From positions 31,965 to 95,964 of the forward strand of contig JAGBTP010000018.1 in the NCBI GenBank assembly GCA_017631255.1: a stretch of 64,000 bases of DNA. The letters run 5' to 3'. The notes below the pieces were generated by a model, which was not told the DNA's origin, made no database searches, and was given only the letters and a program-made list of their open reading frames with translations. How positions within the stretch are numbered: position 1 is the first letter of the stretch; each line of letters begins with the position of its first letter. Positions 16,714 through 26,550 of the stretch are shown here, piece after piece. This DNA is from Alistipes sp. (GTDB lineage Bacteria > Bacteroidota > Bacteroidia > Bacteroidales > Rikenellaceae). The position numbers were made by a program, and so were the translations under genes.

Positions 16714-18078
16714 TTAGCGAGTTGCAACGAACAACTCGTGGTACTTGTTGTACTTATCCATCATACCATCCATATCACGGAGACGGAAGCAGAGGCTGTT
16801 GAGGAACTCGATAGTACCTACATCGGTTGGGTTGTAGGTGTGAGCCTTCTCCAACCATGGAATAGCCTCAGCATATACGAGGTTAATCTTCGCGTTCTCA
16901 GCCTCATACTGGTCGTAGTCGAGACCTGTGTTGGTGTTAAGCTCGTTCACGAGGGCGTTAGCCTTCTCGATGATGAAGTAGCCTACATAGAAGTTTGGCT
17001 CGAATGACTCAGGACGCAACTCAGCGCACTTTATGAATGAGTTGATACACTCGTCGTAGTTGTTAAGTGCGTTGAACACGCGACCACGGCCAAACCACAA
17101 GTCGTAGTTAGTAGGGTTCTCCTTGAGTGATGACTCGATCATAACCACGAGCTCTGCTGGATCACCTACGCCCTCCTCAGCAGTGTAGAACTGCATAAGA
17201 CCGTCGAGGATAGTAGAGTTCTTTGGGAAGAGGTTGATACCCTTGAGAAGAGTCTCCTTGGCCTTTGCAAGGTAGAGCTCACGGTTAGCCTCCTTCTGAC
17301 CATAGTAGCAGTGGAAGAGGTAGTAGAAGATGTTACCCTCGTCGTCAGTGTAGCCATTTGCAATAGCCTCACAGAATACGCGCTCGCCGTTAGCGAAGCT
17401 TGCCATAGCCTCTGCTGCGTCAGTTGCCGATGCAGCGTAGATGGTGTACTGCATACCTGCGTTAAAGAGGTAGTTGTTGTCTGGAGTCTGCTCAGGAGAT
17501 ACGCTGTGAGCACGGAAAGCAGTCTCGAAAGCCTTAGCTGAGTCGAGGATGCGACCAACGCTGTTGAGTGCGTCGCCCTGCTCTGCAAGAGCGTTAGCCA
17601 AGGTGTTCAAACCCTCAGCAACCTTAGTAGCCTGCTTAGGATCGAGCTCCAAAGCCTTAGCGTATGACTCGATAGCGGTCTCAGCGAGGTTCTCCTTAAT
17701 AGACTTCTTCTGGTTCCAACCCTCGATCATATAAGCATCTGGGCTTACATATACATCTACATACTCATAAACGAGAACGATCATAGGCTGACCCATCAAC
17801 TCGCCCTCGACCATATCCTGTGGCTGGCCAACATTCATCTGGAGCACCTGCACAGGCACACCACGACCGAGCTCCTTAGTAGGTGCGATAAATGCGTCGG
17901 TGTAAGCCTTACCGCGTGCCATCCAAGTAGCAGCCTTGATGCCCTTCTTAGCGTCTGCTACGGCAGCATCAGCCTTCTCGAGCTTAGCAAGCTCCGATGA
18001 AGTGTTCACCTTCTGTGCGTTTGCTGCTGGCAATGCAAACATCATCATTGCGGCAGCCAAAAACAAAAACTTCTTCAT
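16714..18078 (-). CDS. Periplasmic tetratricopeptide-repeat protein
   Basis: The 454-residue protein has a signal peptide (MKKFLFLAAAMMMFALPAANA, cleaved near 22). The mature part is helical with TPR-like repeats. Clear examples are AIESYAKALELDPKQATKV (about 137-155), a middle group, NPTNYDLWFGRGRVFNALNNYDECI (about 330-355) and a last one near AIPWLEKAHTYNPTDVGTIEF. It begins 30 bases after gyrA with no promoter between them, so both are probably co-transcribed. TPR proteins act as scaffolds; the partner is unknown. Confidence 0.85.
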   Translation of the reverse strand: MKKFLFLAAAMMMFALPAANAQKVNTSSELAKLEKADAAVADAKKGIKAATWMARGKAYTDAFIAPTKELGRGVPVQVLQMNVGQPQDMVEGELMGQPMIVLVYEYVDVYVSPDAYMIEGWNQKKSIKENLAETAIESYAKALELDPKQATKVAEGLNTLANALAEQGDALNSVGRILDSAKAFETAFRAHSVSPEQTPDNNYLFNAGMQYTIYAASATDAAEAMASFANGERVFCEAIANGYTDDEGNIFYYLFHCYYGQKEANRELYLAKAKETLLKGINLFPKNSTILDGLMQFYTAEEGVGDPAELVVMIESSLKENPTNYDLWFGRGRVFNALNNYDECINSFIKCAELRPESFEPNFYVGYFIIEKANALVNELNTNTGLDYDQYEAENAKINLVYAEAIPWLEKAHTYNPTDVGTIEFLNSLCFRLRDMDGMMDKYNKYHELFVATR

Positions 18079-18108
18079 AACTTAGTGTTGTTGTATTATG
18101 TGTTAAAC

Positions 18109-20685
18109 TTATTCATTGCTATTCTCTACGGTCTCCGCCACCTGAGTACCCTCAGCAGCAGTTACCTCGCCCTCGGCAGTTGCACCCTCTACGGCTGCAC
18201 CCTCGGTCTCGATGTCGTCGTCGGTCTTAGGCACTGCGGTAACAGATGCGATGGCGTCACCCTCACGAAGGTCGATAACCTTAACGCCCTGTGTAGCACG
18301 ACCCGCAACGCGAATCTGGTCTACCGAGGTGCGGATGGTGAGGCCCGAACGGTTGATGATCATAAGATCGTTGTCGTCGGTAACGGCCTGAATCGAGATG
18401 AGGTCGCCCGTCTTCTCGGTGATGTTAATGGTCTTAACACCCTTACCACCACGGTTCGTCACGCGATACTCCTCAAGGTCGGTACGCTTACCAAAGCCAT
18501 TCTCGCTGAGTACGAGTACATCCTGCTGCGACTCTGGCTCGATGGCGATCATACCGATAACCTCGTTGTTGTCCTCAATCGAGATTGCCCTCACACCCGA
18601 ACTTACGCGACCCATTGGGCGTACGGTAGACTCGTTGAAGCGGATAGCACGACCCTCGCGTGATGCGATCATAATCTCTGCGTTGCCGCTGGTGAGCTTA
18701 ACCTCGAGCAGCTGGTCGCCCTCTCTAATAACGATCGCCTTAACGCCGTTAGTGCGTGGACGAGAATAATCCTCGAGTGTTGTCTTCTTGATGATACCAC
18801 GCTTGGTACACATCACAAGGTAGTTGTTCTCGACAAACTCCTTATCGGCGATGTTCTTCACATTGATATATGCACGAACCTTGTCGCCTGGCTCGATCTG
18901 GATGACATTCTGTATTGCGCGACCCTTCGATGAGCGTGTGCCCTCAGGAATCTGGTAAACCTTGAGCCAGTAGCAGCGGCCCATTTCGGTGAAGAACATC
19001 ATCGTGTTGTGCATCGACGCTACATAGATGTGCTCGATGAAGTCCTCGTCGCGTGTAGCGCTACCCTTAGCACCCTTGCCACCACGATTCTGTGTGCGGT
19101 ACTCGGCAAGAGGCGTGCGCTTGATGTAGCCCATATGCGAGATGGTGATAACCATATCGTCATCGGCGTAGAAGTCCTCTGGGTTGAACTCCTCAGATGA
19201 GTAGACAATCTCCGAGCGGCGCTCGTCGCCATACTTGTCCTTCATCTCCTGAAGCTCGTCCTTGATAATCTGCATCTGAAGGTCTACATTCGAGAGTACA
19301 TCGTTGAGGTAGTTGATGGTCTTAACAAGCTCGTCGTGCTCGGCAAGGAGCTGCTCGCGCTGCAAGCCTGTGAGCTGGCGCAAACGCATCTCGAGGATGG
19401 CTGCTGTCTGCAACTCTGAGAGACCGAAGCGCTCCTGAAGGCGTGTGCGTGCCTCCTCGGTGGTCTTCGATGAGCGGATGATGTTAACAACCTCGTCGAT
19501 GTTATCCTGTGCAATAAGCAGACCCTTGACGATGTGGAGACGCTCCTCGGCCTTCTGCAAGTCGAAGCGTGAGCGGCGCACGATGACATCGTGACGGTGG
19601 TCCACGAAGTGGCGAATGAGCTCCTTGAGGTTGAGAAGCTGTGGACGGCCATTTACAAGGGCGATGTTGTTCACCGCAAACGATGACTGCAATGGCGTAT
19701 TCTTGTAGAGCGTGTTGAGTACAACGCTTGCCACAGCATCCTGCTTGAGGATAACCACGATACGCATACCCTGACGGTCCGACTCGTCGTTGATGTACGA
19801 GATACCCTCAATCTTCTTCTCGTTGATAAGGTCGGCGATGCGCTTAATCATCTCCGCCTTGTTCACCATATATGGAATCTCGGTGATTACGATGCACTCT
19901 CTGCCTGACGCTGTGTGCTCAATCTCAGTCTTGGCACGCATAACCACACGACCACGACCTGTAAGGAGGGCCTCCTTAACACCCTCGTAGCCGTAGATGA
20001 TACCGCCAGTAGGGAAGTCAGGACCCTTGACATATTCCAAGAGCTCCTCGCACTCACACTCAGGGTTGTCGATATAGGCGCAGCAGGCGTCCACCACCTC
20101 CGAGAGGTTGTGTGGTGCCATATTTGTGGCCATACCAACGGCGATACCGCTCGCACCGTTAACCAGCAAGAGTGGAATCTTTGTAGGGAGTACGGTAGGC
20201 TCCTTGAGAGTGTCGTCGAAGTTGAGACCCCAATCGATAGTCTCCTTCTCGATATCGGCCATCACCTCGTCGGTAATCTTCTGCATACGCGCCTCGGTGT
20301 AACGCATCGCCGCAGGTGAGTCGCCGTCCATAGAACCGAAGTTACCCTGACCCTCTACGAGTGGGTAGCGCATCGACCAGTCCTGCGCCATACGCACCAT
20401 AGCCTCGTAAACAGAGCTATCGCCGTGTGGGTGGAACTTACCGAGTACATCACCGACGATACGGGCGCTCTTACGCGTAGGCTTATCCGACGAAAGGTTA
20501 AGCTCAGCTGCCATATCATACAAAATACGACGATGTACGGGCTTAAGACCATCGCGCACATCGGGCAGTGCTCGCGACACGATTACCGACATCGAGTAGT
20601 CGATATATGCCGACTTCATCTGCTCTTCGAGGTTTACCTGGACAATGCGACCAGTACCACCTGTGTTATTCAACTCTTCTGACAT
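18109..20685 (-). CDS. gyrA: DNA gyrase subunit A
   Basis: GyrA breaks and rejoins DNA for ATP-driven negative supercoiling. The 858-residue protein begins the breakage-reunion domain with [20 protein letters not shown]. The active-site tyrosine is Y129 in AMRYTEARM. The quinolone region reads [10 protein letters not shown], so Ser90 and Glu94 stand at the positions of E. coli Ser83 and Asp87. The C-terminal beta-pinwheel contains GyrA-box-like [10 protein letters not shown] and a later [10 protein letters not shown], followed by an acidic, alanine-rich tail. A promoter lies at 20806-20836. Confidence 0.96.
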   Translation of the reverse strand: MSEELNNTGGTGRIVQVNLEEQMKSAYIDYSMSVIVSRALPDVRDGLKPVHRRILYDMAAELNLSSDKPTRKSARIVGDVLGKFHPHGDSSVYEAMVRMAQDWSMRYPLVEGQGNFGSMDGDSPAAMRYTEARMQKITDEVMADIEKETIDWGLNFDDTLKEPTVLPTKIPLLLVNGASGIAVGMATNMAPHNLSEVVDACCAYIDNPECECEELLEYVKGPDFPTGGIIYGYEGVKEALLTGRGRVVMRAKTEIEHTASGRECIVITEIPYMVNKAEMIKRIADLINEKKIEGISYINDESDRQGMRIVVILKQDAVASVVLNTLYKNTPLQSSFAVNNIALVNGRPQLLNLKELIRHFVDHRHDVIVRRSRFDLQKAEERLHIVKGLLIAQDNIDEVVNIIRSSKTTEEARTRLQERFGLSELQTAAILEMRLRQLTGLQREQLLAEHDELVKTINYLNDVLSNVDLQMQIIKDELQEMKDKYGDERRSEIVYSSEEFNPEDFYADDDMVITISHMGYIKRTPLAEYRTQNRGGKGAKGSATRDEDFIEHIYVASMHNTMMFFTEMGRCYWLKVYQIPEGTRSSKGRAIQNVIQIEPGDKVRAYINVKNIADKEFVENNYLVMCTKRGIIKKTTLEDYSRPRTNGVKAIVIREGDQLLEVKLTSGNAEIMIASREGRAIRFNESTVRPMGRVSSGVRAISIEDNNEVIGMIAIEPESQQDVLVLSENGFGKRTDLEEYRVTNRGGKGVKTINITEKTGDLISIQAVTDDNDLMIINRSGLTIRTSVDQIRVAGRATQGVKVIDLREGDAIASVTAVPKTDDDIETEGAAVEGATAEGEVTAAEGTQVAETVENSNE

Positions 20686-20805
20686 ATTCAGTTTATATTA
20701 TACTTTTAATCTCTTGAGCATTGTTCGACCCCAACGACGGCATCGAGGGCATAGGCTCGGTCGGTGCTTGGTTGTGGCCATACTATATATAAATATATAG
20801 ACTCG

Positions 20806-20836
20806 CAAATTTACTTCTTTTTTTTCGTTTTGCCAA
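20806..20836 (-). promoter_or_regulatory. Bacteroidota-type promoter for gyrA
   Basis: On the minus strand TTG (20834-20836), 20 bases, then TAAATTTG (20806-20813). The leader before gyrA is about 115 bases and contains an AT-rich TATATA stretch. Confidence 0.55.
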
Positions 20837-20837
20837 C

Positions 20838-21304
20838 ATTTAGCCAGAAAAAGTGAATCTTCGTTACGCTCTTTTTCTAAAATTGTCGCCGTAAAGGGCT
20901 TTTTTAGCCTCTCTGATGCATTTTTACTCCTTGCTCGACCCCACCACGAGGCGCAAGGTGTTGTTTAATGAGATACTGTTTTAATTTTATTAGAAAATAT
21001 TTTTATCATTGTGAAGCTGCTTTAGGTTTCTTAGAGTCTGTTTTCGGCATATTTTCTTTCTGACCTATTGAAAATAGCCCGCTATTCCCTGCAAGATGCG
21101 AAAGAAAACCTACTCGAAAGCAGCTCACAAATAATCCGAAGTAGAATTCAAACAGCTTCGGAGAGGTCGCAAATGGCGGAAAATGGGTGGCGGCACGATG
21201 CGGGGAGTAGTTGGTTCGTAGTTGTGCTGAGATGGCGGGAGAATGGGGTGTGGTTGTACCGAGGGGGCGTGGATGTGGGGTGGGGCTATACGAGATATAA
21301 ATAA
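20838..21304. other. Long non-coding interval between gyrA and the GH84 gene
   Basis: No convincing gene lies here. Two small hairpins occur at its left end (AGAAAAAG...CTTTTTCT near 20851-20880, and GGCT-T6-AGCC near 20898-20912). From about 21000 to 21230 the sequence is GC-balanced and open in more than one frame (102 codons on minus, 78 on plus), but neither frame has a recognisable product, promoter or normal codon use. It may be a remnant or an intergenic repeat. Confidence 0.4.
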
Positions 21305-21340
21305 GTTTCCCCATCTCCGATATGTGCGGAAATGGGGAAC
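21305..21340 (-). terminator. Terminator after the GH84 gene
   Basis: GTTTCCCCAT (21305-21314) pairs with ATGGGGAAC (21332-21340), with a CTCCG/CGGA extension. On the minus strand TTATTTAT follows. Confidence 0.75.
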
Positions 21341-21375
21341 TTGAAACTGCGTGGTACGCTATTTATTGCTGTGCT

Positions 21376-23880
21376 CTACCTCTTTGCAATGGCCTCGTAG
21401 AGTGTCACAGCACCATTAAGACGAAGGGTCTTGGCAGTGGCGTTGTCGATGATTACAACAGCCTCGCTGCGCTCAATGGTGCCGTTGGCAACCACTGCGC
21501 CCTCAGTGTCGAGAAGCTCGTAAGCGATGCCCTCTGCTGGGAGTGTGCCGAGGAGTAGACGGATGGCGATTGTATCGTCAGCGATGGGGATATCGAGGCT
21601 CTCCAAAGCTGCAAAAGAGGTGAATGGGTTAGAGTCCCAGCCATAGTCCTCCTTCTCTACGGGATTGATGTCGAACGAGCGGATAGCCAGCCAGTTGCGC
21701 TTCTTTGATTCGAGCTTGCGAAGGCCTACATAACGCGCCTCGAAAGGCTCACCCTTCCACGAAATCTCGTAGACACCCTCGAGTGGCTCTGTGAGTGCGA
21801 ACCACTCCTGGCCATCCTTCGAGTACTCGACAATGGCGTGGTCGAAGTAGTCAACATCGTCGACCGAGTTGCGACCCTGAATGATGCGCACCTCGCGTAC
21901 CTCGCGCACGATGCCCATATCGGCCGCTACGAAGTCGTCGGTGCGCTGACCCTGACCAGAGTGGTAGTAGGTCTCGAGGTCATTGTCGAACATATACTTA
22001 GCCTGTGGTGCGCCGAGTGAGATGTAGTTACCTGCAGCGGCGAGGTTCGACGACTTCTCGCCTGTGAGGTACTCGTAATAACGCGCTACAAGGCCGTCCA
22101 TTACGCGCTCGTAGAATGGCTTGAGCTTCATCGTGCCCACGCGGTGTGCATCGTATAGCTCAATGTCGCTCTCGCTCATCAGGTTGCTCGCATATGCCTC
22201 CCAGAAGCCATCGAAGCGACGGCTCTCCTCGGCGGTCATATATCTATCGAGCATCTCGAGAGCCTTGCGGCAGCGTGTGCCGAGTTTCGATAGCTCCACA
22301 ATCCAAGGGCGTAGCTCCTCAAGGAGGTGCTTGTTCTCCATCGCCTCCATCTGCTCGGTAAGGCGCTCGATGCGCACAAGCTCAGCCATAAGTGCTGCTG
22401 ATAGCTCAGGGGTGTAGTCCTCGATGCCGAAGGTTGTTGTCTCCCACGACTCGTGACGGCGATAACCCGTCTCGGTGTCGCACGAGTGGATAGCAAAGAG
22501 TCGGTATGCCTCGGCAGCGTCGCCAGCGAGGCTTACAAGGCCACGCTCCCAGCTGTCGATAGGGTTGTAAGCCTCTGTGTTCCAGGTGTAGTCGGCAACG
22601 CTATAAAGAGCGAGCTTCGATGCCTCGGCGTGCTCCATAGGGTTACTTACGAGACCACGCGTCTCGTTGCGAGTGAGCTTTGGTGAGAGGCCGTAAACAG
22701 GGCCCTGCATCATAATATGGCGAGCGTAGTCGGTAACGGGGTAGTTCCACCAGAAGAGCGCTGGGCGCTTGATGCGTGATGATATCCACTCCATTGTCGA
22801 TGGTGTCATATCGCTACATACGGCGTCGCCAGTCCAAAATACATCGACCGATGGGTCGAGTTCGTTGCCGTAGATTACAAGGCTACCGCGCTCGGTAGGG
22901 TTAGCCCAGAGGCGTGTGTAATCGGTAGGGCATACGATAAGTGGTGCAACATCGCCCTTAACGGCTACGAACTCCTCGTTGAGGATGTTCATAAGCTCGG
23001 TCTGGTAGTATGGGTTGGTACCTGCGCCCTCGATATCGTCGAAGTGCACGGCAAAGGCACGCACACCAAGGGCGTACATAGCCTCAAACTTGTTCTTGAG
23101 GTTCTGAATATCCTCCTCGCACCACTTGATATCCTTGCCAGGGTGTACTGCCCAGACGAAGTGTACGCGATTGCGGTTACAAGCCTCGACAAGCTCTCTA
23201 ATCTGCTCCGCCTCGTCGGCAGGGTACTCCTCACGCCAATATGGTGAGCTGTGGTATGGGTCATCCTTAGGACCGTAGATGTAGTAGTTCATCTTGTAGC
23301 GGCCGTAGGTGTCGATGAGCGAAAGGCGTGCCTCGTGTGACCAAGGTGTGCCGTAGAAGCCCTCGACCACGCCACGATACTGCAAATCGGGGTAGTCGTT
23401 GATGGATAGCGCAGGGAGTGTTCCCTCCTGTGCTACGGGACTTTCGACAATCTGTCGCAGGGTCTGAATAGCGTAGAAGGCACCAAGCTCATCCTTGGCG
23501 GTGATGGTGATGTCGCCCGCGCCGATGTGGAGTGAGTATGCGCCCGCAACAGGCTCAAGCTCACCGCTCTTTGTGTTGTACGATATGGTCAATTTTGTGC
23601 CACGCTTGCCCTGCTTGAGGAAACTGAGCTCCTCGGCAAAGGCCTTTGCCTCGCCCTTGAGCACTACACCCTCCGAGATATTGGGACCTATGCTACGAAG
23701 GCGATAGAGCTGCTGAGGTGTAGGGTTGATTACAAGGCCGCTATGGTCGAGCTTCTCGCCAAAGAGACCTCCTAGGTCCTGCGACTCGCCTCGCTGCGAC
23801 TGTAAATCCTGAGCATTGGTAGCTACGGCGGTGCTTATTGCCGCAGCGATGATGAATAAGGTTTTAAGTATTCTGTTCAT
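21376..23880 (-). CDS. GH84 beta-N-acetylglucosaminidase
   Basis: The start at 23880 gives MNRILKTLFIIAAA with a signal peptide (cleaved near residue 24) and 834 residues in total; the longer frame starts inside the promoter. The N-terminal GH20b-like domain (about 45-155) is followed by the catalytic barrel. It contains YRGVVEGFYGTPWS, PKDDPYHSSPYWREEYP and the catalytic aspartate pair D281-D282 in VHFDDIEG. This is the hallmark of O-GlcNAcase-like GH84 enzymes that use substrate assistance. A helical region and a C-terminal F5/8 type C-like domain follow. It is predicted to release GlcNAc from host glycans in the periplasm or at the surface. Confidence 0.94.
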   Translation of the reverse strand: MNRILKTLFIIAAAISTAVATNAQDLQSQRGESQDLGGLFGEKLDHSGLVINPTPQQLYRLRSIGPNISEGVVLKGEAKAFAEELSFLKQGKRGTKLTISYNTKSGELEPVAGAYSLHIGAGDITITAKDELGAFYAIQTLRQIVESPVAQEGTLPALSINDYPDLQYRGVVEGFYGTPWSHEARLSLIDTYGRYKMNYYIYGPKDDPYHSSPYWREEYPADEAEQIRELVEACNRNRVHFVWAVHPGKDIKWCEEDIQNLKNKFEAMYALGVRAFAVHFDDIEGAGTNPYYQTELMNILNEEFVAVKGDVAPLIVCPTDYTRLWANPTERGSLVIYGNELDPSVDVFWTGDAVCSDMTPSTMEWISSRIKRPALFWWNYPVTDYARHIMMQGPVYGLSPKLTRNETRGLVSNPMEHAEASKLALYSVADYTWNTEAYNPIDSWERGLVSLAGDAAEAYRLFAIHSCDTETGYRRHESWETTTFGIEDYTPELSAALMAELVRIERLTEQMEAMENKHLLEELRPWIVELSKLGTRCRKALEMLDRYMTAEESRRFDGFWEAYASNLMSESDIELYDAHRVGTMKLKPFYERVMDGLVARYYEYLTGEKSSNLAAAGNYISLGAPQAKYMFDNDLETYYHSGQGQRTDDFVAADMGIVREVREVRIIQGRNSVDDVDYFDHAIVEYSKDGQEWFALTEPLEGVYEISWKGEPFEARYVGLRKLESKKRNWLAIRSFDINPVEKEDYGWDSNPFTSFAALESLDIPIADDTIAIRLLLGTLPAEGIAYELLDTEGAVVANGTIERSEAVVIIDNATAKTLRLNGAVTLYEAIAKR

Positions 23881-23900
23881 AATTATAATGGTTACACGCA

Positions 23901-23930
23901 CAAAGATACGAAAATAATATCATAAACCAA
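23901..23930 (-). promoter_or_regulatory. Bacteroidota-type promoter for the GH84 gene
   Basis: On the minus strand TTG (23928-23930), 19 bases, TATCTTTG (23901-23908). Confidence 0.8.
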
Positions 23931-23983
23931 ATTGCGTTGCCTCTTCATACTCCGTATAGCCCCGCACTGCGCCCCACAACAAC

Positions 23984-24015
23984 GCTCAGGGCCGCCCCAA
24001 AGGACAGCCCTGAGC
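23984..24015 (-). terminator. Terminator after deoD
   Basis: GCTCAGGGC (23984-23992) pairs perfectly with GCCCTGAGC (24007-24015); on the minus strand GTTGTTGT follows. Confidence 0.6.
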
Positions 24016-24039
24016 AAGTAAATCGTCCATCGTGTGCCG

Positions 24040-24753
24040 TTAGATGATATCGAAGGCGATCTTCATCATATTGGTAAACGATGTCTGTCGCTCCTCGGCT
24101 GAGCACGCTGTGCCGTGAACGAGCGAGTCTGAGATGGTGCAGATGCAGAGCGCACTCTTGCCAGCACGCGCAGCATTCATATAGAGCGCCGTAGCCTCCA
24201 TCTCGACTGCCAATACGCCCATCTTCTGCCACTGCTTCCAATTCTCAGCGTCGTCGCCATAGAATACATCGCTTGCGAGGATGTTGCCCACACGGTAGTC
24301 GATGCCAAGTTCCTCAGCCTTAGCTGCTGCCGCACGCAAAAGCTCGAAGTCGGCAATAGGAGCAAAGGTGCCAGGGAGGTTGAACTGAGCGCCATAGTTC
24401 GAGTCGGTGCACGAACCCATACCGAGTACCACATCGCCAAGCTTTAGCGTTGGGTCGTATGCGCCTGCCGAGCCGCAGCGGATGATGCGCTTGACATCGT
24501 AGAAGTTGAAAAGCTCGTAGGTGTAGATGCCGATAGATGGGATACCCATACCGTGACCTTGTACCGATACGCGCTTGCCCTTGTATGTACCCGTAAAGCC
24601 GAGCATACCACGCACATTATTGTACTGAACGGGGTTCTCGAGGAAGTTTTCGGCCATAAACTTAGCGCGCAAAGGGTCGCCCGCCATAATCACTCGGTCG
24701 GCAATCTCGCCATATTGTGCTCCAATGTGAGGAGTAGGAACTTTTCCTGCCAT
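24040..24753 (-). CDS. deoD: Purine nucleoside phosphorylase, DeoD type
   Basis: DeoD cleaves purine (deoxy)nucleosides with phosphate for salvage. The ATG at 24753 gives 237 residues ([20 protein letters not shown]); three codons further upstream only a TTG is available. Motifs include [16 protein letters not shown] (phosphate-binding), [34 protein letters not shown] and ISDSLVHG with the catalytic aspartate. It is a single-gene unit between its own promoter and terminator. Confidence 0.96.
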   Translation of the reverse strand: MAGKVPTPHIGAQYGEIADRVIMAGDPLRAKFMAENFLENPVQYNNVRGMLGFTGTYKGKRVSVQGHGMGIPSIGIYTYELFNFYDVKRIIRCGSAGAYDPTLKLGDVVLGMGSCTDSNYGAQFNLPGTFAPIADFELLRAAAAKAEELGIDYRVGNILASDVFYGDDAENWKQWQKMGVLAVEMEATALYMNAARAGKSALCICTISDSLVHGTACSAEERQTSFTNMMKIAFDII

Positions 24754-24829
24754 AACTATCAATTATTTAGTGTTAATCTCTGTCGCTTGTCTATCAAAAA
24801 TGTCGCCGTTACCGCGTCATCTCATCCCT

Positions 24830-24859
24830 CAAAGGTAGCGAAAATAAATATTATAACAA
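24830..24859 (-). promoter_or_regulatory. Bacteroidota-type promoter for deoD
   Basis: On the minus strand TTTG (24857-24860), 19 bases, TACCTTTG (24830-24837). Confidence 0.75.
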
Positions 24860-24907
24860 AATCATAGGTAAGAAAAATGGCTGCGGCGCAAAAAGTGGGT
24901 CTGCGAT

Positions 24908-24938
24908 TTTGTAGTTTCGACAAAATGTTGTATCTTCG
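24908..24938 (+). promoter_or_regulatory. Promoter for the cysteine desulfidase-like gene
   Basis: TTTG (24908-24911), 19 bases, TATCTTCG (24931-24938), one mismatch to TAnnTTTG. Its position means translation starts at 24973 rather than at the upstream end of the reading frame. Confidence 0.55.
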
Positions 24939-24972
24939 TATGATGATAGAAACGAAACTAAATACTATACCT

Positions 24973-26280
24973 ATGAATAACACCTTTACTGCTGAGGAGC
25001 GCAGAGATATAATCGCTCTAATGAATCGTGAGATAGTGCCAGCTATCGGCTGTACAGAGCCTATCGCTGTTGCTCTTTGTGTCGCTAAGGCTACCGAAAC
25101 CCTCGGCTGTCGCCCTGAGCGCATCGAGGCTCGACTAAGTGCTAATGTCCTGAAGAATGCTATGGGTGTGGGTATCCCAGGTACGGGTATGACGGGCCTC
25201 CCTATCGCTATGGCTCTTGGTGCTATCGTGGGCCGCTCGGAGTATGGCCTTGAGGTGCTCAAGGATGCTACTCCTGAGGCTGTTGAGCAGGGTAAGGCGA
25301 TGATCGATGCTAAGGCTATCTCGGTTGACCTTAAGTACAACATCACTGAGAAATTATATATCGAGATCGAGGTATCGGCGGGCGGTGCAAGTGCCCTTGC
25401 AATCATCTCTGGTGGCCACACCCGCTTCGTACACATCTCACGCTGTGGCGAGACACTCCTCAATATCGAGGGTGGCGAGAGCGCAGAGGGTGGTGATAAT
25501 ACCGAGGTTAAGGATCCAGAGCTCACACTCCGTCGCGTGTGGGACTTCGCAATGACCGCACCTCTTGATGAGGTGGAGTTCATCCTCGAGGCTAAGCGCC
25601 TCAATATGGGTGCTGCATACGAGTCGCTCAAGGGCGAGTATGGCCACTCTATCGGCAAGCTCTTCCGTTCAGAGTCGGAGCGTAATGTTATGGGCGACAC
25701 CCTTCACTGCCAGATTGTTGGTATGACTACCGCAGCGTGCGACGCTCGTATGGCGGGTGCTATGATTCCCGTTATGAGTAACTCAGGTAGTGGTAATCAG
25801 GGCCTCACCTCAACCGTTCCTGTTGTGGTATATGCTGAGCAGACAGGCGCCTCACACGAGCAGATGGTGCGCTCACTCGTGCTTAGCCACCTCACCGTTA
25901 TCTACATCAAGCAGAGCCTTGGCCGTCTCTCAGCACTCTGTGGCTGCGTTGTCGCTGCAACTGGTTCATCTTGTGGTATCACCTACCTTATGGGTGGTGG
26001 CTACGAGGAGATGACCTTCGCCGTAAAGAATATGATTGCCAACCTCGCTGGTATGATTTGCGACGGTGCTAAGCCTTCGTGCGCTATGAAGTGTGCATCA
26101 GGTGTCTCAACAGCTGTCGTATCAGCCCTTATGGCGATGAACAACCGCTGCGTTAAGTCCGTAGAGGGTATCATCGACGACGATGTAGACCGCTCTATCC
26201 GCAACCTCACCGACATTGGTCGTGATGCGATGACGCAGACGGATGCGATGATTCTGCGCATTATGACTTCAAAGTCATAA
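24973..26280 (+). CDS. UPF0597/L-cysteine desulfidase family protein (CyuA-like)
   Basis: Starting at 24973 the protein has 435 residues (MNNTFTAEERRDIIALMN). It shows the family signatures REIVPAIGCTEPIAVAL with C27, VMSNSGSGNQGLTSTVPVVVYAEQ (split around the SGSGNQG loop), and a C-terminal cysteine-rich ICDGAKPSCAMKCASG that fits a 4Fe-4S cluster. Characterised relatives convert cysteine to pyruvate, sulfide and ammonia; the fold is related to serine dehydratase alpha subunits. The precise substrate cannot be told. The stop codon abuts a long hairpin at 26279-26405. Confidence 0.88.
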   Translation: MNNTFTAEERRDIIALMNREIVPAIGCTEPIAVALCVAKATETLGCRPERIEARLSANVLKNAMGVGIPGTGMTGLPIAMALGAIVGRSEYGLEVLKDATPEAVEQGKAMIDAKAISVDLKYNITEKLYIEIEVSAGGASALAIISGGHTRFVHISRCGETLLNIEGGESAEGGDNTEVKDPELTLRRVWDFAMTAPLDEVEFILEAKRLNMGAAYESLKGEYGHSIGKLFRSESERNVMGDTLHCQIVGMTTAACDARMAGAMIPVMSNSGSGNQGLTSTVPVVVYAEQTGASHEQMVRSLVLSHLTVIYIKQSLGRLSALCGCVVAATGSSCGITYLMGGGYEEMTFAVKNMIANLAGMICDGAKPSCAMKCASGVSTAVVSALMAMNNRCVKSVEGIIDDDVDRSIRNLTDIGRDAMTQTDAMILRIMTSKS

Positions 26281-26405
26281 ATTTCTGGCGATAGGGGGGC
26301 ATCTGCGGCATTGGGCTTGATAGAAAGGGCTCATTTACTTCGAGTAAACTCCGCTTTTTCAGTCTGCGATCCCTACCACATCTGCCACCCTTCTGACAAG
26401 AAATT
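26279..26405 (+). repeat. Long imperfect hairpin (copy 2 of the shared-tip element)
   Basis: The left arm from 26279 and the right arm to 26405 are imperfect inverted repeats of about 60 bases. The outer stem pairs AATTTCT with AGAAATT. The tip is GCTCATTTACT-TCG-AGTAAACTCCGCTTTT, the same as in the copy at 13465-13584, while the arms differ. It overlaps the stop codon of the preceding gene and could act as its terminator. Confidence 0.6.
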
Positions 26406-26462
26406 GGGTCTGTGCTGGGTCGTGTCTTGAGCACTGTCGTGTGACGAGAACGCAAAGTAACA

Positions 26463-26498
26463 AAGCTGTCCGTGTGGGCAGCTTTGGTGCTATATTTG
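26463..26498 (+). promoter_or_regulatory. Hairpin plus -7 element upstream of the aldehyde dehydrogenase gene
   Basis: CAAAGCTG and CAGCTTTG (about 26461-26486) form a perfect 8-bp inverted repeat, directly followed by TATATTTG (26491-26498). No TTG stands at the usual distance; the palindrome may be an operator or a terminator end. Confidence 0.35.
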
Positions 26499-26550
26499 TC
26501 TGGCGTAACCATAAATAAAGTACATAGCAATAGCGTCAAATAGAGTAGTT

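Noticed and set aside
24877-24972. Longer start for the desulfidase-like gene
   Set aside because: The promoter at 24908-24938 lies inside this stretch, and the extra residues are not family-like.
24822-25700. Open frame of 292 codons on the minus strand
   Set aside because: It is antisense to the cysteine desulfidase-like gene, very rich in Ser, Arg and Ala as expected from reading biased codons in reverse, and has no known domain.
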